Below are positions 12,431-22,543 of a stretch of 64,000 nt of DNA, piece by piece (position 1 is the stretch's first letter; each line of letters opens with the position of its first letter). This DNA comes from Anomaloglossus baeobatrachus (taxonomy: Eukaryota > Chordata > Amphibia > Anura > Aromobatidae): the NCBI RefSeq assembly GCF_048569485.1, contig NC_134354.1:85060664-85124663 (forward strand). The letters are read 5' to 3'. A model generated the notes under the pieces. That model saw nothing but the letters and a program-made list of their open reading frames with translations, was not told the origin of the DNA and made no database searches. The translations under genes were made by a program, and so were the position numbers.

Positions 12431-12900
12431 GGCTGCTTTTACACATCAGTTTTTTTTTGCATCAGGCACAATCCACCTCAAAAACCTATGCAACGGATGC
12501 GGCGAAAAAAACGGATCCGTTGCATAAGTTTTTCCATGCGGCCCGTCCGTTTTTTGACAGATCCGGTTTGATACTGAGCATGCGCAGTTCAAAAAACCGT
12601 ATCCGGGCGCCGGATGCGATTTATGCCGCAGGACACCGCATCCGGCGTCCATAGGCTTGCATTGTAAATTGCGCCGGATTCAGCACGCTGCGTTTTTTCG
12701 CCGCAGACAAACGCTGCAAGCAACTAAATATACCACATCCGGCAAAAAACAGAAGCAACACAAGGCTATGCAGCACAATCCGGCGCTAATGCAAGTCTAT
12801 GAGGAAAAAAACGCATCCGGTGGCAAAAAAACTGGATGCGTTTTTTCTGCAAAGCGCCGGATGGTGCCTGATTGCAAAAAACTGATGTGTGAAAGCAGCC
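12431..12900. mobile_element. Harbinger-like MITE, 470 bp, TSD TAA
   Basis: TIRs of about 35 bp: GGCTGCTTTTACACATCAGT on the left, and inverted GGCTGCTTTCACACATCAGT on the right, then both continue into a TTTTTTGCA-TCAGGCAC stretch. TAA flanks both ends (12428-12430 and 12901-12903). The TWA target and TIR fit PIF/Harbinger. No transposase. Confidence 0.7.
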
Positions 12901-12903
12901 TAA

Positions 12904-13500
12904 GCAGGATGTCTTGTAGTTCTCACCTCACTATTGTGCAGAGCGTCCACCTGAATCCTGCTAGGCACTTTATATCATTACAGCATGGTCTTCCTTTTCT
13001 GCAATGGGTTAACGTCTGCAATCCCTACCCAAGCTCAGTACATCCATACAAGAGATGAGATTAAAACTACTCAAAAGGTTTATTTTAAGAGTGTTACATG
13101 CTGAATTACAAGAAAGGAGGAATTGAACAAGAGGCAAGAAATTAAGTAACACAAGAAAAGGCTGGAATAAACTGCAAACCAAGTGGTAAGGAGAGTGATG
13201 TACGCCTGGATGGAGTGAGAACATGGAACCATCCCACTGGTACAATAGGCTGAGTGAACAAGAGATTGTGAAACAGCTCTGTGCCCAATCACATATTCTT
13301 GTGGCTCACGGATGAAGATGGTGACATTTCCTGCAAGTAATCGCTGTCACGCATCTCTTCACTAACAGCAGAGATCACACAACCTTGAATAACTGCAGGA
13401 AGACAACACAGGTGAACTTCGGGGACAAATTGGCTGTTCTTGCACTTAAAGGGGGTTTCCTACGAACAAAGTTCATTTTAATCAATAGATGTTGGAATAA
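12904..13500. other. No gene recognised
   Basis: The sequence includes GGGGTTTCCTACG and other phrases typical of dispersed repeats, but I see no exon, RNA gene or clear element boundary. Confidence 0.4.
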
Positions 13501-13503
13501 TAA

Positions 13504-14990
13504 GGCTATGTGATTATTTGATTGTAGAAATTTCTGCCCCAAATCTGCATCTCTTGGCTTAAAAATGTGCATTTTTGACACTCTTTTTCGTGCATTTTCT
13601 TGCATGTGTTTTTTCCATGCATTTTCCATGCATTCTGTTGTGGAAAAACGCTGCAAAAAAAAAAGCTAAACGAATTGACATGCTGCAGATTTATTTCTGC
13701 ATCAAATCTGCAAGGGGAAAAGCATCTGTAGCACCCAGGGGGCAGGGGGTCCAAGTCGGGTCTCGTACTTGTTTAATCATCACCGGGCCGGTGCGGTGGT
13801 CTGGGATGTCGGTGGCCTGCCAGGTTTCGTGCCCCGATGTGTACACCAATAGAAGGAGATAGCATGGTGGATGATTGTCGTGACGCCACCTGTGATACGC
13901 ATACAGGGATTAGCCGCCGATACTGTCGCTGTCCTCCGGGGCAGATGGTAGTAGCAGAAAAGATGGTATTGCTCCGCACATGTGGAGCAGGCCCCTGGGA
14001 GGATGATGAGGGGAGTAGTAGTAGCGGTGGCCTTTGGCGCCGAGGCGCAGGGCACCAGTAATAAGAGTCCGACTCGACTGCTATGTTTCCAGGTGTCTTT
14101 ACTCACAGTTCTTTAAGTAACCTGGTTGCTGCCACTGAAATACTGACCACCGCTGTGATGGGCTCCGTTGAACACAGATCTCTTTGGAGGTTAGTCCGGT
14201 GTGGTGGTCAGTGGGCCCCTTCCTCCAAGCGCCGTGTAAGTTAGATCCCCGTGACTTAAAGCTACTTGGGGTCCCAAGTCGGTCTTGAGTAAAAACTTGG
14301 CTTGCAGGTGCCGCGGCTCCGCAATGGGGCCTGACTCAGTTCAAGGCCCTGGATCCTATATGGCACTGTGCTTCAGGCTCTGTGTTGGCCAGGTAGACGT
14401 GTAACCTCCCCATCCCAGCAGATTCTGGAAAACCAACTTGGAGAATGATCTTCCCTAAGGTCCTGCACCCTGTGTGGTGCCGGTTCCGAGGAAGCAGTGA
14501 AGGTCTCCCATTGGCAACCGTATGAACTCCTGTGTCCCACCAGAGCCACCAGTGAAACCGTCTGCTCTTTTTCTCTCCTGCTGGAGAACTCTCTCACTGT
14601 TATGTTGGCTTCTAACTCCTCCTGCAGGCTGCTCTTCCCCCGGGTCCCTGTCACTAGTGGGTGGCTGCCCCCCATGTTTGGAGACTGCCTTAGGACCCGA
14701 CCCTAGCCCGGTTCCCAGTAGGGAGGGCAACCTGGATGTGTGCTTCAGATGTGTAAGTGTTGAAACCAGTACCGACCTCCTCCGGATCCGGGTTGAGCCC
14801 CGCACCTTAAGTGAGATGCAGTACCCTGTGGTGACTGAAGTCTCAGGGGCACCACACATCATGTCCACAAAACTTCAGGATTCTCATTAACTTTGCTGGC
14901 ATAAGGATTTGCATGCAGATATGTGACAAAACTGCACTCAAAATGGCATAAAAAACACAATGAAAACACACTGTTTGCACAGGGCCTCAT
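13504..14990. repeat. MITE-like element split by an LTR
   Basis: Starts with GGCTATGTGATT and ends near GGGCCTCATAG, similar to the ends of the element at 32929-33842 (GGCTATGTGACC start). Its middle is interrupted by the LTR at 13727-14856, which shows the LTR is the younger insertion. Confidence 0.4.
13727..14856 (-). mobile_element. Solo LTR fossil of the 4-bp-TSD family, 1130 bp, TSD CATC
   Basis: Read on + it starts TGTAGCACCC and ends GGGGCACCACA, with CATC at 13723-13726 and 14857-14860. It lies inverted relative to the copies at 18181 and 30225, sharing the CGTGACGCCACCTGTG block near its start. ORFs inside it on both strands are base-composition artefacts. Confidence 0.65.
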
Positions 14991-15649
14991 AGTAATGTTT
15001 CTGACCATACAGGGACGTGGTTTGGTCATACCACAGTGTCTGGGCTGGGGAGGAAGTTAAAAAGTATATAGACATTACAGCATGGGATCACAAATAATTC
15101 TTTCTATGAGCTAAAATATTTTTAAAAAACAGGCGCATAAACAATCAGCTGTGATCCCGTGCTGTATTATCTGAATACGCTTTTACTTCCTCCCCGGCCC
15201 AGGAGATGTGTCCTCATTCAGATGTATCCCTACGGCATGGACTGGCCGCAGTTCTCCTGATCTGATTATGACAGCTTCATATACACTGATCAAAAAAATA
15301 AAGGGACAATAAAATACCACATCATAGATCTCAATGAATGAAATATTCCAGTTGCAAATCTTTATTCATTACAAAGTAGAATCTGTTGAGAACAACAAAA
15401 CATAAAAAATATCAATCTATATCAAAATTAATATCCCATGGAGGTCTGGATTTGGAATGATACTCAAAATCAAAGTGAAAAAACAAATTACAGGCTGATC
15501 CAACTTCAGTGGAAATGCCTCAAGACAAGGCTCAGTATTGTGTGTGGCCTCCACATGCCTGTATGACCTCCCTACAATGCCTGGGCATACTCCTGATGAT
15601 GCGGCAGATGTTCTCCTGAGGGATCTACTATCAGACCTGGATTATAGCA

Positions 15650-15955
15650 TCAGCCAGCTCCTGGACAGTGTGTGGTGAAATGTGCCGTTGGTGGATGGAA
15701 TTGAGCCATGATGTCCCAGATAGGCTCGATTGGATTCAGGTCTCGCCAGTCCATAACATCAATGCCTTCATCATGCAGGAACTGCTGACACATTTTAGCC
15801 ACATGAGGCGTATCGTTGTCATGCAACAGAAGGAACCCAGGGCCCACTGCACTGCATGTGGTCTCACATTGGCAGTTAATGGCAGTTAAGGTACCACTGG
15901 CTAGCATATGGAGGGCTGTGCGGCCCTCCAAAGAAATACCTTCCAACACTACCAC
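15650..15955 (-). pseudogene. Tc1-like transposase, catalytic C-terminal piece
   Basis: The piece reads VVLEGISLEGRTALHML, then GPGFLLLHDNDTPHVAKMC with the second catalytic Asp (HDN) and DEGIDVMDW followed by DLNPIEPIWDIM, where the third acidic residue (Glu) of the DDE triad lies. The expected SP before DLNPIE is missing and the protein is shorter than the family's ~340 residues, so it is a broken copy. Confidence 0.75.
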
Positions 15956-16163
15956 TGACCCACTGCCAAACTAGTCATGCTGGAGGATGTTGCAGGCAGT
16001 AGAACGTTCACTACGGCATCTCCAGACTCTGTCATGTCTGTCACAAGTGCTCAGTGTGAGCCTGCTCTCATACATGAAGAGCACAGACCGCCAATGTCGA
16101 ATCTGCCAATCTTAGTATTTCTTGGCAAATGCGAATCACCCTGCATGATTTTGGGCTGTAAAA

Positions 16164-16418
16164 CTAACACCTTCTTGTGGACTTTGGGCCCTCATAGAGT
16201 CTGTTTCTCACAGTTTGAGCAGACACATGGATATTAGTGTCCTGCTTGAGGTCATTTTGCATAGCTTTGGAACTGTTCCTCCTTGCACAAAGGAGGAGGT
16301 AGTAGTCCTGCTGCTGGGTTGTTGCCATCCTACGGCCCCCTCCACGTCTCCTTGTGTATTGGTATCTGCGCCATGCTCTGGACACTAAGCTGACAGACAC
16401 AGCTAACCTTCTTGCCAC
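16164..16418 (-). pseudogene. Tc1-like transposase, N-terminal piece
   Basis: This encodes the HTH part of the transposase: [18 protein letters not shown], an RRGGGRR linker typical of the AT-hook/GRRR region, then [20 protein letters not shown] and [13 protein letters not shown]. This is the DNA-binding half that recognises the TIR. It is separated from the catalytic half by stops and frame changes, so it is a pseudogene. Confidence 0.75.
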
Positions 16419-16886
16419 AGCTCACATTGATGTGCTATCTTAGATGAGCTGCACTACCTCACCAACGTCTGTGTGTTGTAGACACCCCCTCATACTACAT
16501 CTAGGGTGAGAGCAATGACAAAATGCAAAAGTGACCAAAACGACAGCCAAAAAGGATGAGAACAGAGGAATGGTCTGTGGTCACCATATGCATAACATAC
16601 TCCTTTACAGGGGGTGTCTTGATAATTACCTATCATTTCTACCTTTTGTCTCTTCCATTTGCAGAATAGCAGGAAACATTGATACATCAGTGTTACCTCA
16701 TAACTGGACAGGTTGATTTTACACATGTGTGATTTACTTACATTGTGATGTTTAAGTGTTCCCTTTATTTTTTTGGGCAGTGTATTTCTCTAAAGTTATC
16801 ACGCTCAGGTCAGGAGATTTGTGGCCAGTCAATGCATTGTGATCCAATCTTGGACTGATTTGCACGGGTGTCTGAATGAGTCTTTA

Positions 16887-17250
16887 GGCTGAGATCACAC
16901 TTTGCGTTTCCACTGCTTTTTTAGGTCCATTTTGAGAAGCACCTTTTTCATGCCAAAAGGCATGCGTTTTGATTTACCAGCATAGTCTATGGAAATAGTG
17001 GATTTCCTGACCCCACTTTGCATTTTTAAACGCTGCATTTAATTTGCATATTTTGTGGCAAAAACCATGCGTTCAAAGAAGCAGCATGTCAGTTGTTTTT
17101 GCCATTTTGGGTTCGTTTTGCTAACATTGCAGTCAATGAGAAATTGCAAAAACAAACAAACCTCCAAAATCCTGCGTTTTACCTGCTTTTTGGGTGCAGA
17201 AAACATGCGTTTTGGACTTCAAAAACGCATGCTTTTTGGACATCAAAATA
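16887..17250. mobile_element. Harbinger-like MITE, right end unclear
   Basis: Starts GGCTGAGATCACACTTTGCG after TTA at 16884-16886 and carries the same inside phrases as the inverted fragment at 1-110. The matching right TIR is not clear; the approximate end is set where the phrase AAACGCATGCTTTTTGGACA stops. Confidence 0.4.
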
Positions 17251-17496
17251 ATGATTTCATATGTCCCTTTACACACACAGATAGTCCGACAATTAAAATT
17301 AAAAAAATTATTAAAATTATTGCTATTTTTTCGTTAAATATTGAATTACTGCAATAATTTAATTTAATGAAATAAATCTATTTCCATTATTTAACTTTGA
17401 AATTTAGATTTGTTTCTTTTTTATTGGACGGTGTTAGGAAAGTGTCTATGTGAAACATGTAAATAATATTTTTGGGTTTCTTTTTTCATCTTGCAG

Positions 17497-17557
17497 GTGA
17501 TTTCACTTTTCACTTATCTTTCCTGGCTCAAAATGGGAATTATATCTCGCAGTAGTG
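17497..17557 (+). CDS. Candidate first coding exon of the NLR gene (MGIISRSS)
   Basis: A pyrimidine-rich stretch ends in an AG just before 17497, and a GT donor (GTAAGG) begins at 17558. The only ATG in the exon is at 17533 and gives eight codons, MGIISRSS, plus one leftover base G. That phase is what exon 2 at 28595 needs, because exon 2 opens with TT (G+TT = Val, then DEK). An upstream acceptor would mean a further 5' untranslated exon. The 11-kb intron between this exon and exon 2 contains a solo LTR and the hAT transposon. The link rests on phase and splice sites alone, so it is a proposal; the exon is too short to test by protein similarity. Confidence 0.35.
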
Positions 17558-17925
17558 GTAAGGATTTGTACTTTTCTTACTTTCTTCCTAAAACAATCTC
17601 ATTACTTTATTTGGTTATTGATCCTACAACAAATGTACAATTCATTCACCCATATTCTAATAAATAACAGCACTGGTGGACCCACAGAGAAAAGGGCCAC
17701 TGTGCAAGAACACTATCTGGGCCCTTTTGAGACCTAAAACTCATAAAAATGCAAAATTGCACTTGCTTTGGAGGTAGAAATGACCCCCTGATCTCTTGGG
17801 CCCCTGTGTGACCACACATGTTGCACCAATGGTATGTCCAATCCCGAGGAACAGAATAAAGAGACTGTGTCTGATTTTTGTATCCACAAATAATACATCC
17901 AAAAATGGATGTATGAATTTATAAG

Positions 17926-18180
17926 GTAGGGTTCAGACAGCCATATTGAAAATCAGGCCAGTTGAGACTGCAATTTGCGGATATAACTGACTCCGTCTGC
18001 AGCTTCATGTGCTCATCTGCATTATATATGGGTGTCTGAGCTGCCTTCCTATATGCATTATTCTGGTCTGTAAAATGGATCAAGGGCACAGTCATGCGGC
18101 CGTATGACAAGTCCGAGGCTCACTTTGCAATGCTCACACTGACTGGTGGCTCTCCTGACCTGGGCGAGTTGGCGTGTATT
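17926..18180. repeat. MITE-like sequence interrupted by an LTR
   Basis: Starts with TAGGGTTCAGACAGCCATAT, a style of start shared with other hairpin MITEs here. It shares the phrase CATACGGCC/ATGCGGCCGTATGAC in inverted form across the LTR (18095-18110 versus 19390-19400). The LTR at 18181-19323 splits it. Confidence 0.35.
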
Positions 18181-19323
18181 TGTGACGCCCTGGCCTATCA
18201 GGTCGTCACAGGGTATTGTGCAATCTGCCCTTCTGCACAGTATCCACTCCTCCTTGGTTACGGATCCTGGTCCTTTGGTGTTTCTAACAGCTTAGCCAAT
18301 CAAAATCCTAGGAAACACTTTACACCGTACCCACCAGACACACCATTGGGGGGCCTGAAGGGAATAGGGCCGCTCAGATGGGCGGTTAGTAGGGGAAAGT
18401 GACAAAGGGAAGAGGAGTAGAGAGTCGAGTAGTGACCCTCAAGGAGAGAGGTCAGGAGCTGGGCTCCTTGCAGTTACTAGGTGGCAGACGTTGGTCTGGG
18501 CCGGGTAGGAGCTGGAACCCCGGTCGCAGGGGATCGTATCAATGGGCACGGACTGCCGAGGAGGGCAGCCGGAGGACTTGAGCCATCACCAGGCAGGGGC
18601 CAGGGCACGACGGGGTACGTGGACCCTAGGCCGGGAAGTAGCTTCACACGTCCCGGTAATTTACCCGATGGGGGTGAAGACTTCAAGATTCATCCCCAAC
18701 CCGCTCCAAAATCGGGGTACTAGCGCACCGATGGGATAGGACTTTCCCAATACAGTCCAAAGAAATCCTACGCGTGAACCATGAGAGCAAGCTCAATCCG
18801 TTAGCCATACAGGTGAGTTGGACCCAGAAAGTTTCATGCTTTAGGGTCCAACGAGAGAAACAGGTGCAAAGGAAAGGGCCACAGGCTAACCGCAACACCA
18901 AGGGCACGGACCCAAGCGTGCTCCCTCCAAGCTGCAGTGGTGCTCAGAATTCTGGTTAACAAGCTGTCAGTGTGTTATTCCTGGACTGAGTGAGTACACT
19001 GAAAGGCCCCTTTTCCTACTCCCAACGGCACCCCCAAGCACCAACAACCCAACGGGCCTCGGGGCACAAACCCCCTACCCACGGATGGGTTAAAAATCCT
19101 TCTGCCTCACCATCGCCACCGAGCTCCCCAACAGCAGCGGTGGTCTCCCGCATTACCACACACCGTGGGTGGCGTCACAAACTTTAATATCCCCCTGTAT
19201 ATAGACTTCCCCCCTCTTCTCCTTTTAATTCGAGGGTCCACGCGAACCCCTGGGTCCGGAGGACCCTCGAGCCACCGCGGCTCCGGATCTGAGCGGCTCG
19301 GCCGCTGGCACGGGGGCGGTACA
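18181..19323 (+). mobile_element. Solo LTR fossil of the 4-bp-TSD family, 1143 bp, TSD TATT
   Basis: Starts TGTGACGCCCTGG, forming a hairpin with CAGGTCGTCACA just downstream, and ends GGGGGCGGTACA. TATT flanks it at 18177-18180 and 19324-19327. Includes the family block GTGGGTGGCGTCACAAAC near the right. Termini TGT...ACA and a fixed-length target duplication support an LTR. Confidence 0.7.
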
Positions 19324-19327
19324 TATT

Positions 19328-19978
19328 TCTATGCAGCTGTCTTGCTCAGGTCAGGAGAGCCGATGGTTAGTCCGAAAATTGCAATGCGAGTCATACGGCC
19401 CTGTAACTGCGTCCTAAAGTACTGCATGCTCTGATTTTTTTCCAAGCAAACTATTGGTCTGCATGGAAAATTGACCATGTGAATTGGCATACAGGTTATA
19501 ACGGGTCTGTGTGCAAGTCCAGTGAGGTGCCTCTTCTCCTCGACTACTCTTGCCTTGGATCTTCTAAGCATCCCTACCTGGGCCTGATTGACAGCATTCA
19601 GGGAGGGATGATCAAGGCTGTGTCCACACAGTGCATTTTTATCCCTTTTTTGATGTGTTTTGAGCGCAGTTTTATCACAAAACTGCAAGTAATTCTTTAT
19701 GCCACCAAAGTCAATGAGAATCCTAAAGTGTAGAGCACACGTTCAGTATTTTCTCCTTGCAGACTTGGTGCAGAAAATAATCTGCAGTATGTAAATTCAT
19801 CATTTTTCACCTCTGAGTTCAATTGAAAAATGCATCAAAAAGGCTGCAAGACCACTGCAAAGACGTGCGTTTTTGCCCTGCATCTTTCCTGCACACAGAT
19901 TCAGAAATGGTGCAGAAATTTCTGCAACCAAATACTCAGAGTGTGCACATACCTTAAAGATCTCAGAAAGGACCAGTA
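19328..19978. other. No gene recognised
   Basis: The left part (to about 19460) seems to be the rest of the MITE-like sequence split by the LTR. The rest, including the GTGTCCACACAGTGCATTTT phrase, looks like another short non-autonomous repeat but I cannot place its ends. Confidence 0.35.
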
Positions 19979-20759
19979 CAGGGAAATAGAGTTGAGCGCG
20001 GTTCGCGGTTCTCCAGTTCGCGGTTCGAGTGATTTTGGGGGCTGTTCTAGATCGAACTAGAACTTGAGCTTTTTGCTAAAGCTTGATAGTTCTAGTTACG
20101 TTCGAGAACGGTTCTAGCAGCAAAAAGCCAAGCTAATTACTAGCTGGCATTCCGCTGTAATAGTGTAAGTCACTCTGTGACTCACACTATTATGAAATTT
20201 CAGCGTATAGTGTGCGGGAACAGCGCATTCAGATCACTGCTGCTGGGATAATACCATTTTTTTTCCTTGTCTTCCTTCCCTAAGCACGCGCGTGTAGTGG
20301 GGCGGGCCAGCATGTCAGCCAATCCCAGACACACACACAGCTAAGTGGACTTTTAGCCAGAGAAGCAACGGCATGTGTGATAGGATGGCCATGTCACATG
20401 TCCCTGCATTATAAAAACGGCCATTTTCCTCCAGCACGCCATTATCTGCCTTCTGCGTCTGGGTGTCAGTCACCGCTGGCGTAGCTCCTGTCTTCGATAC
20501 TGCTGTGTACGCTCTACACACAGCGCTATACAGAATAGGGATAAAAGTTTCTATTAGCCCTTGTAAGGGCTAATAATAACAGCAGGCTCAGAGCCATAGG
20601 TGACAGTCAGGTCCGTGGAAACAGATTTTAACAGCTACAGAAAATAACTGTGTAGCTAAGGTCAGGGACTTCCTCGCTGCATTTCCCCATTATGAGGGAT
20701 AGAAAATGAGGCTTCCTTTCCTCTACACTGACCCACAACCCTGCCACTGTACCCTCCTG

Positions 20760-21475
20760 CCCTTTGCACACTCAAACTCATTGTTACTAAGCCATTATAC
20801 TAGCAAGCACTGAGTAAACTTAGTGGCATCCTAAAAGTGGCTGTTTGACTTCCATTAGTGTCCCACTGGTGCAAAGCTATTTGCAGCACCACTGCATTGC
20901 ACACTCAAACTCATTGTTACTAAGCCATTATACTAGCAAACACTGATTAAACTTAGTGGCATCCTAAAAGTGGCTGTTGGACTTCCATTAGTGTCCCACT
21001 AGTGCAAATCTATTTGCAGCAACTCTGCATTGCACACTCAAACTCATTGTTACTAAGCCATTATACTAGCAAACACTGAGTAAACTTAGTGGCATTATAA
21101 AAGTGGCTGTTGGACTTCCATTAGTGTCCCACTAGTGCAAATCTATGTGCAGCACCTCTGCATTGCACACTCAAACTCATTGTTACTAAGCCATTATACT
21201 AGCAAACACTGATTAAACTTAGTGGCATCCTAAAAGTGGCTGTTGGACTTCCATTAGTGTCCCACTAGTGCAAATCTATTTGCAGCACCTCTGCATTGCA
21301 CACTCAAACTCATTGTTACTAAGCCATTATACTAGCAAACACTGATTAAACTTAGTGGCATCCTAAAAGTGGCTGTTGGACTTCCATTAGTGTCCCACTA
21401 GTGCAAATCTATTTGCAGCACCTCTGCATTGCACACTTAAACTCATTGTTACTAAGCCATTATACTAGCAAACTA
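20760..21475. repeat. 133-bp tandem repeat array, about 5.3 copies, inside the hAT
   Basis: The phrase CACTCAAACTCATTGTTACT recurs at 20768, 20902, 21035, 21168, 21301 and (one change) 21434, a period of 133-134 bp. Copies are almost identical to each other, which suggests recent expansion or homogenisation. It lies between the left TIR and the first ORF. Confidence 0.95.
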
Positions 21476-21600
21476 TGCTGCCAGTTTAAGGGCCGTAGTT
21501 GCATTGTCAGGGATAGTTATTGTTGTTTATTCTGCTGTCAATCAAGGTAGACCACCGCTGTAATCTACGCCACCTCTCAATTTTTACTACCACATTTTAA

Positions 21601-21864
21601 GTGCACAATCTTGTCGCAATCAAAATGAGTGGCAAAATGACAGATGCCGGTGGAAAGGGGAAGAGGCGTGTTGGAAAAGGAAAAAAAGGGTTTGTCCATG
21701 GGGAAGGTGGCAAAGCTCCATTAACATCTGCTGAAGATAGACCATCTTCCAGCAAAAGTAAGATGTCTACTACTTACCGTGGACAAACCGATGTGCTCCC
21801 TTTTTTACGGACACGAACAACTGGAACAAAGGTAGATGATGGCCAAAAAAAGAAAAATGCTTGA
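21601..21864 (+). CDS. Small basic ORF upstream of the hAT transposase
   Basis: 87 codons rich in Gly, Lys and Arg near the start (GGKGKRRVGKGKKG) and ending TYRGQTDVLPFLRTR and a KKK run. I do not recognise a domain. It lies in a different frame from the downstream ORFs. Because it stands between the tandem array and the transposase, it may be the N-terminal part of an accessory protein or of an originally longer transposase reading frame. Expression is unknown. Confidence 0.35.
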   Translation: MHNLVAIKMSGKMTDAGGKGKRRVGKGKKGFVHGEGGKAPLTSAEDRPSSSKSKMSTTYRGQTDVLPFLRTRTTGTKVDDGQKKKNA

Positions 21865-22015
21865 ATGGATCTCAAGTGGTCCAACAAGTGCCCTCTCTGC
21901 CACCTCAACTACCGCATCCAAAAAACACCAGTCCTCGGAGTTGTCATCCCAATCACACTTGCTTACTCCCAGCTCTTAAGTCTCCATCCGCCCTGCACAG
22001 TATGGTGGAACTGAG

Positions 22016-22513
22016 ATGGCTGAGTCTGCAGAGCTGTTCAGTCACACTATAGCCTGGGAATCAGAGGTCTGCTCCCAAGCTACAGTGAGTACAGATCAGG
22101 AAATGGTCTGCAGTGATGCCCAGAACCTTTGTGACTCAGATTCAGGCCGTGAGGACCAAGTTTCTGAGCATAATGTTGACACTTATTCACAAATTGTAAC
22201 ACCTGTTGTTAGAGACAATGAGGAACATACTGATGACGATGAGACGCAGATACCAGATTGGGATGACAACTTAAATATTCAGTCAGGGCAAGAAGAGGCT
22301 CGGTCTGATGGTTCGGGGAGTGCAAACACAACGCTTGATGAGGAAGTTCTAGATCCCACCTACTGTCAACCCACAGTCAGGCACTCGAGGAGGTCAACAG
22401 AGGTGGTGGAGAGGATGCAACTGACGATGAAGTTACCTTGCGCCTTCCTGGACAGAGGAGGAGTACTGGTAGCTTATCTACAACTGCATCCTCAGCCACC
22501 ACTCTGCCTCTGA
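22016..22513 (+). CDS. Acidic, serine-rich ORF just upstream of the transposase
   Basis: 165 codons with many Asp/Glu (NEEHTDDDETQIPDWDDN) and no known domain. The last ~30 codons look like an out-of-frame reading: another frame there gives a Ser/Thr-rich stretch (LSTTASSATTLPLSTSRGG) that runs to a G8 homopolymer at 22525-22532, right before the transposase start. This suggests the transposase once had a longer N-terminal region and that small indels have split it. The ORF shares a frame with the transposase ORF. Confidence 0.35.
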   Translation: MAESAELFSHTIAWESEVCSQATVSTDQEMVCSDAQNLCDSDSGREDQVSEHNVDTYSQIVTPVVRDNEEHTDDDETQIPDWDDNLNIQSGQEEARSDGSGSANTTLDEEVLDPTYCQPTVRHSRRSTEVVERMQLTMKLPCAFLDRGGVLVAYLQLHPQPPLCL

Positions 22514-22543
22514 GCACTAGTCGGGGGGGGCTCAGCAGGTCGC

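Larger units (their letters stand above)
15284..16782 (-). mobile_element. Tc1-like transposon with both TIRs, 1499 bp
   Basis: Left terminus CACTGATCAAAAAAATAAAG and right terminus, inverted, CACTGCCCAAAAAAATAAAG, flanked by TA at 15282-15283 and 16783-16784. The length and ends match a widespread fish/frog Tc1-like group. The transposase on the minus strand is broken (see pieces at 15650-15955 and 16164-16418). Cut-and-paste mobility would need a transposase supplied in trans. Confidence 0.85.

Noticed and set aside
20760-21475. A CRISPR-like or satellite array
   Set aside because: The 133-bp units are contiguous without unique spacers and lie within the hAT ends, so it is an internal tandem repeat of the element.
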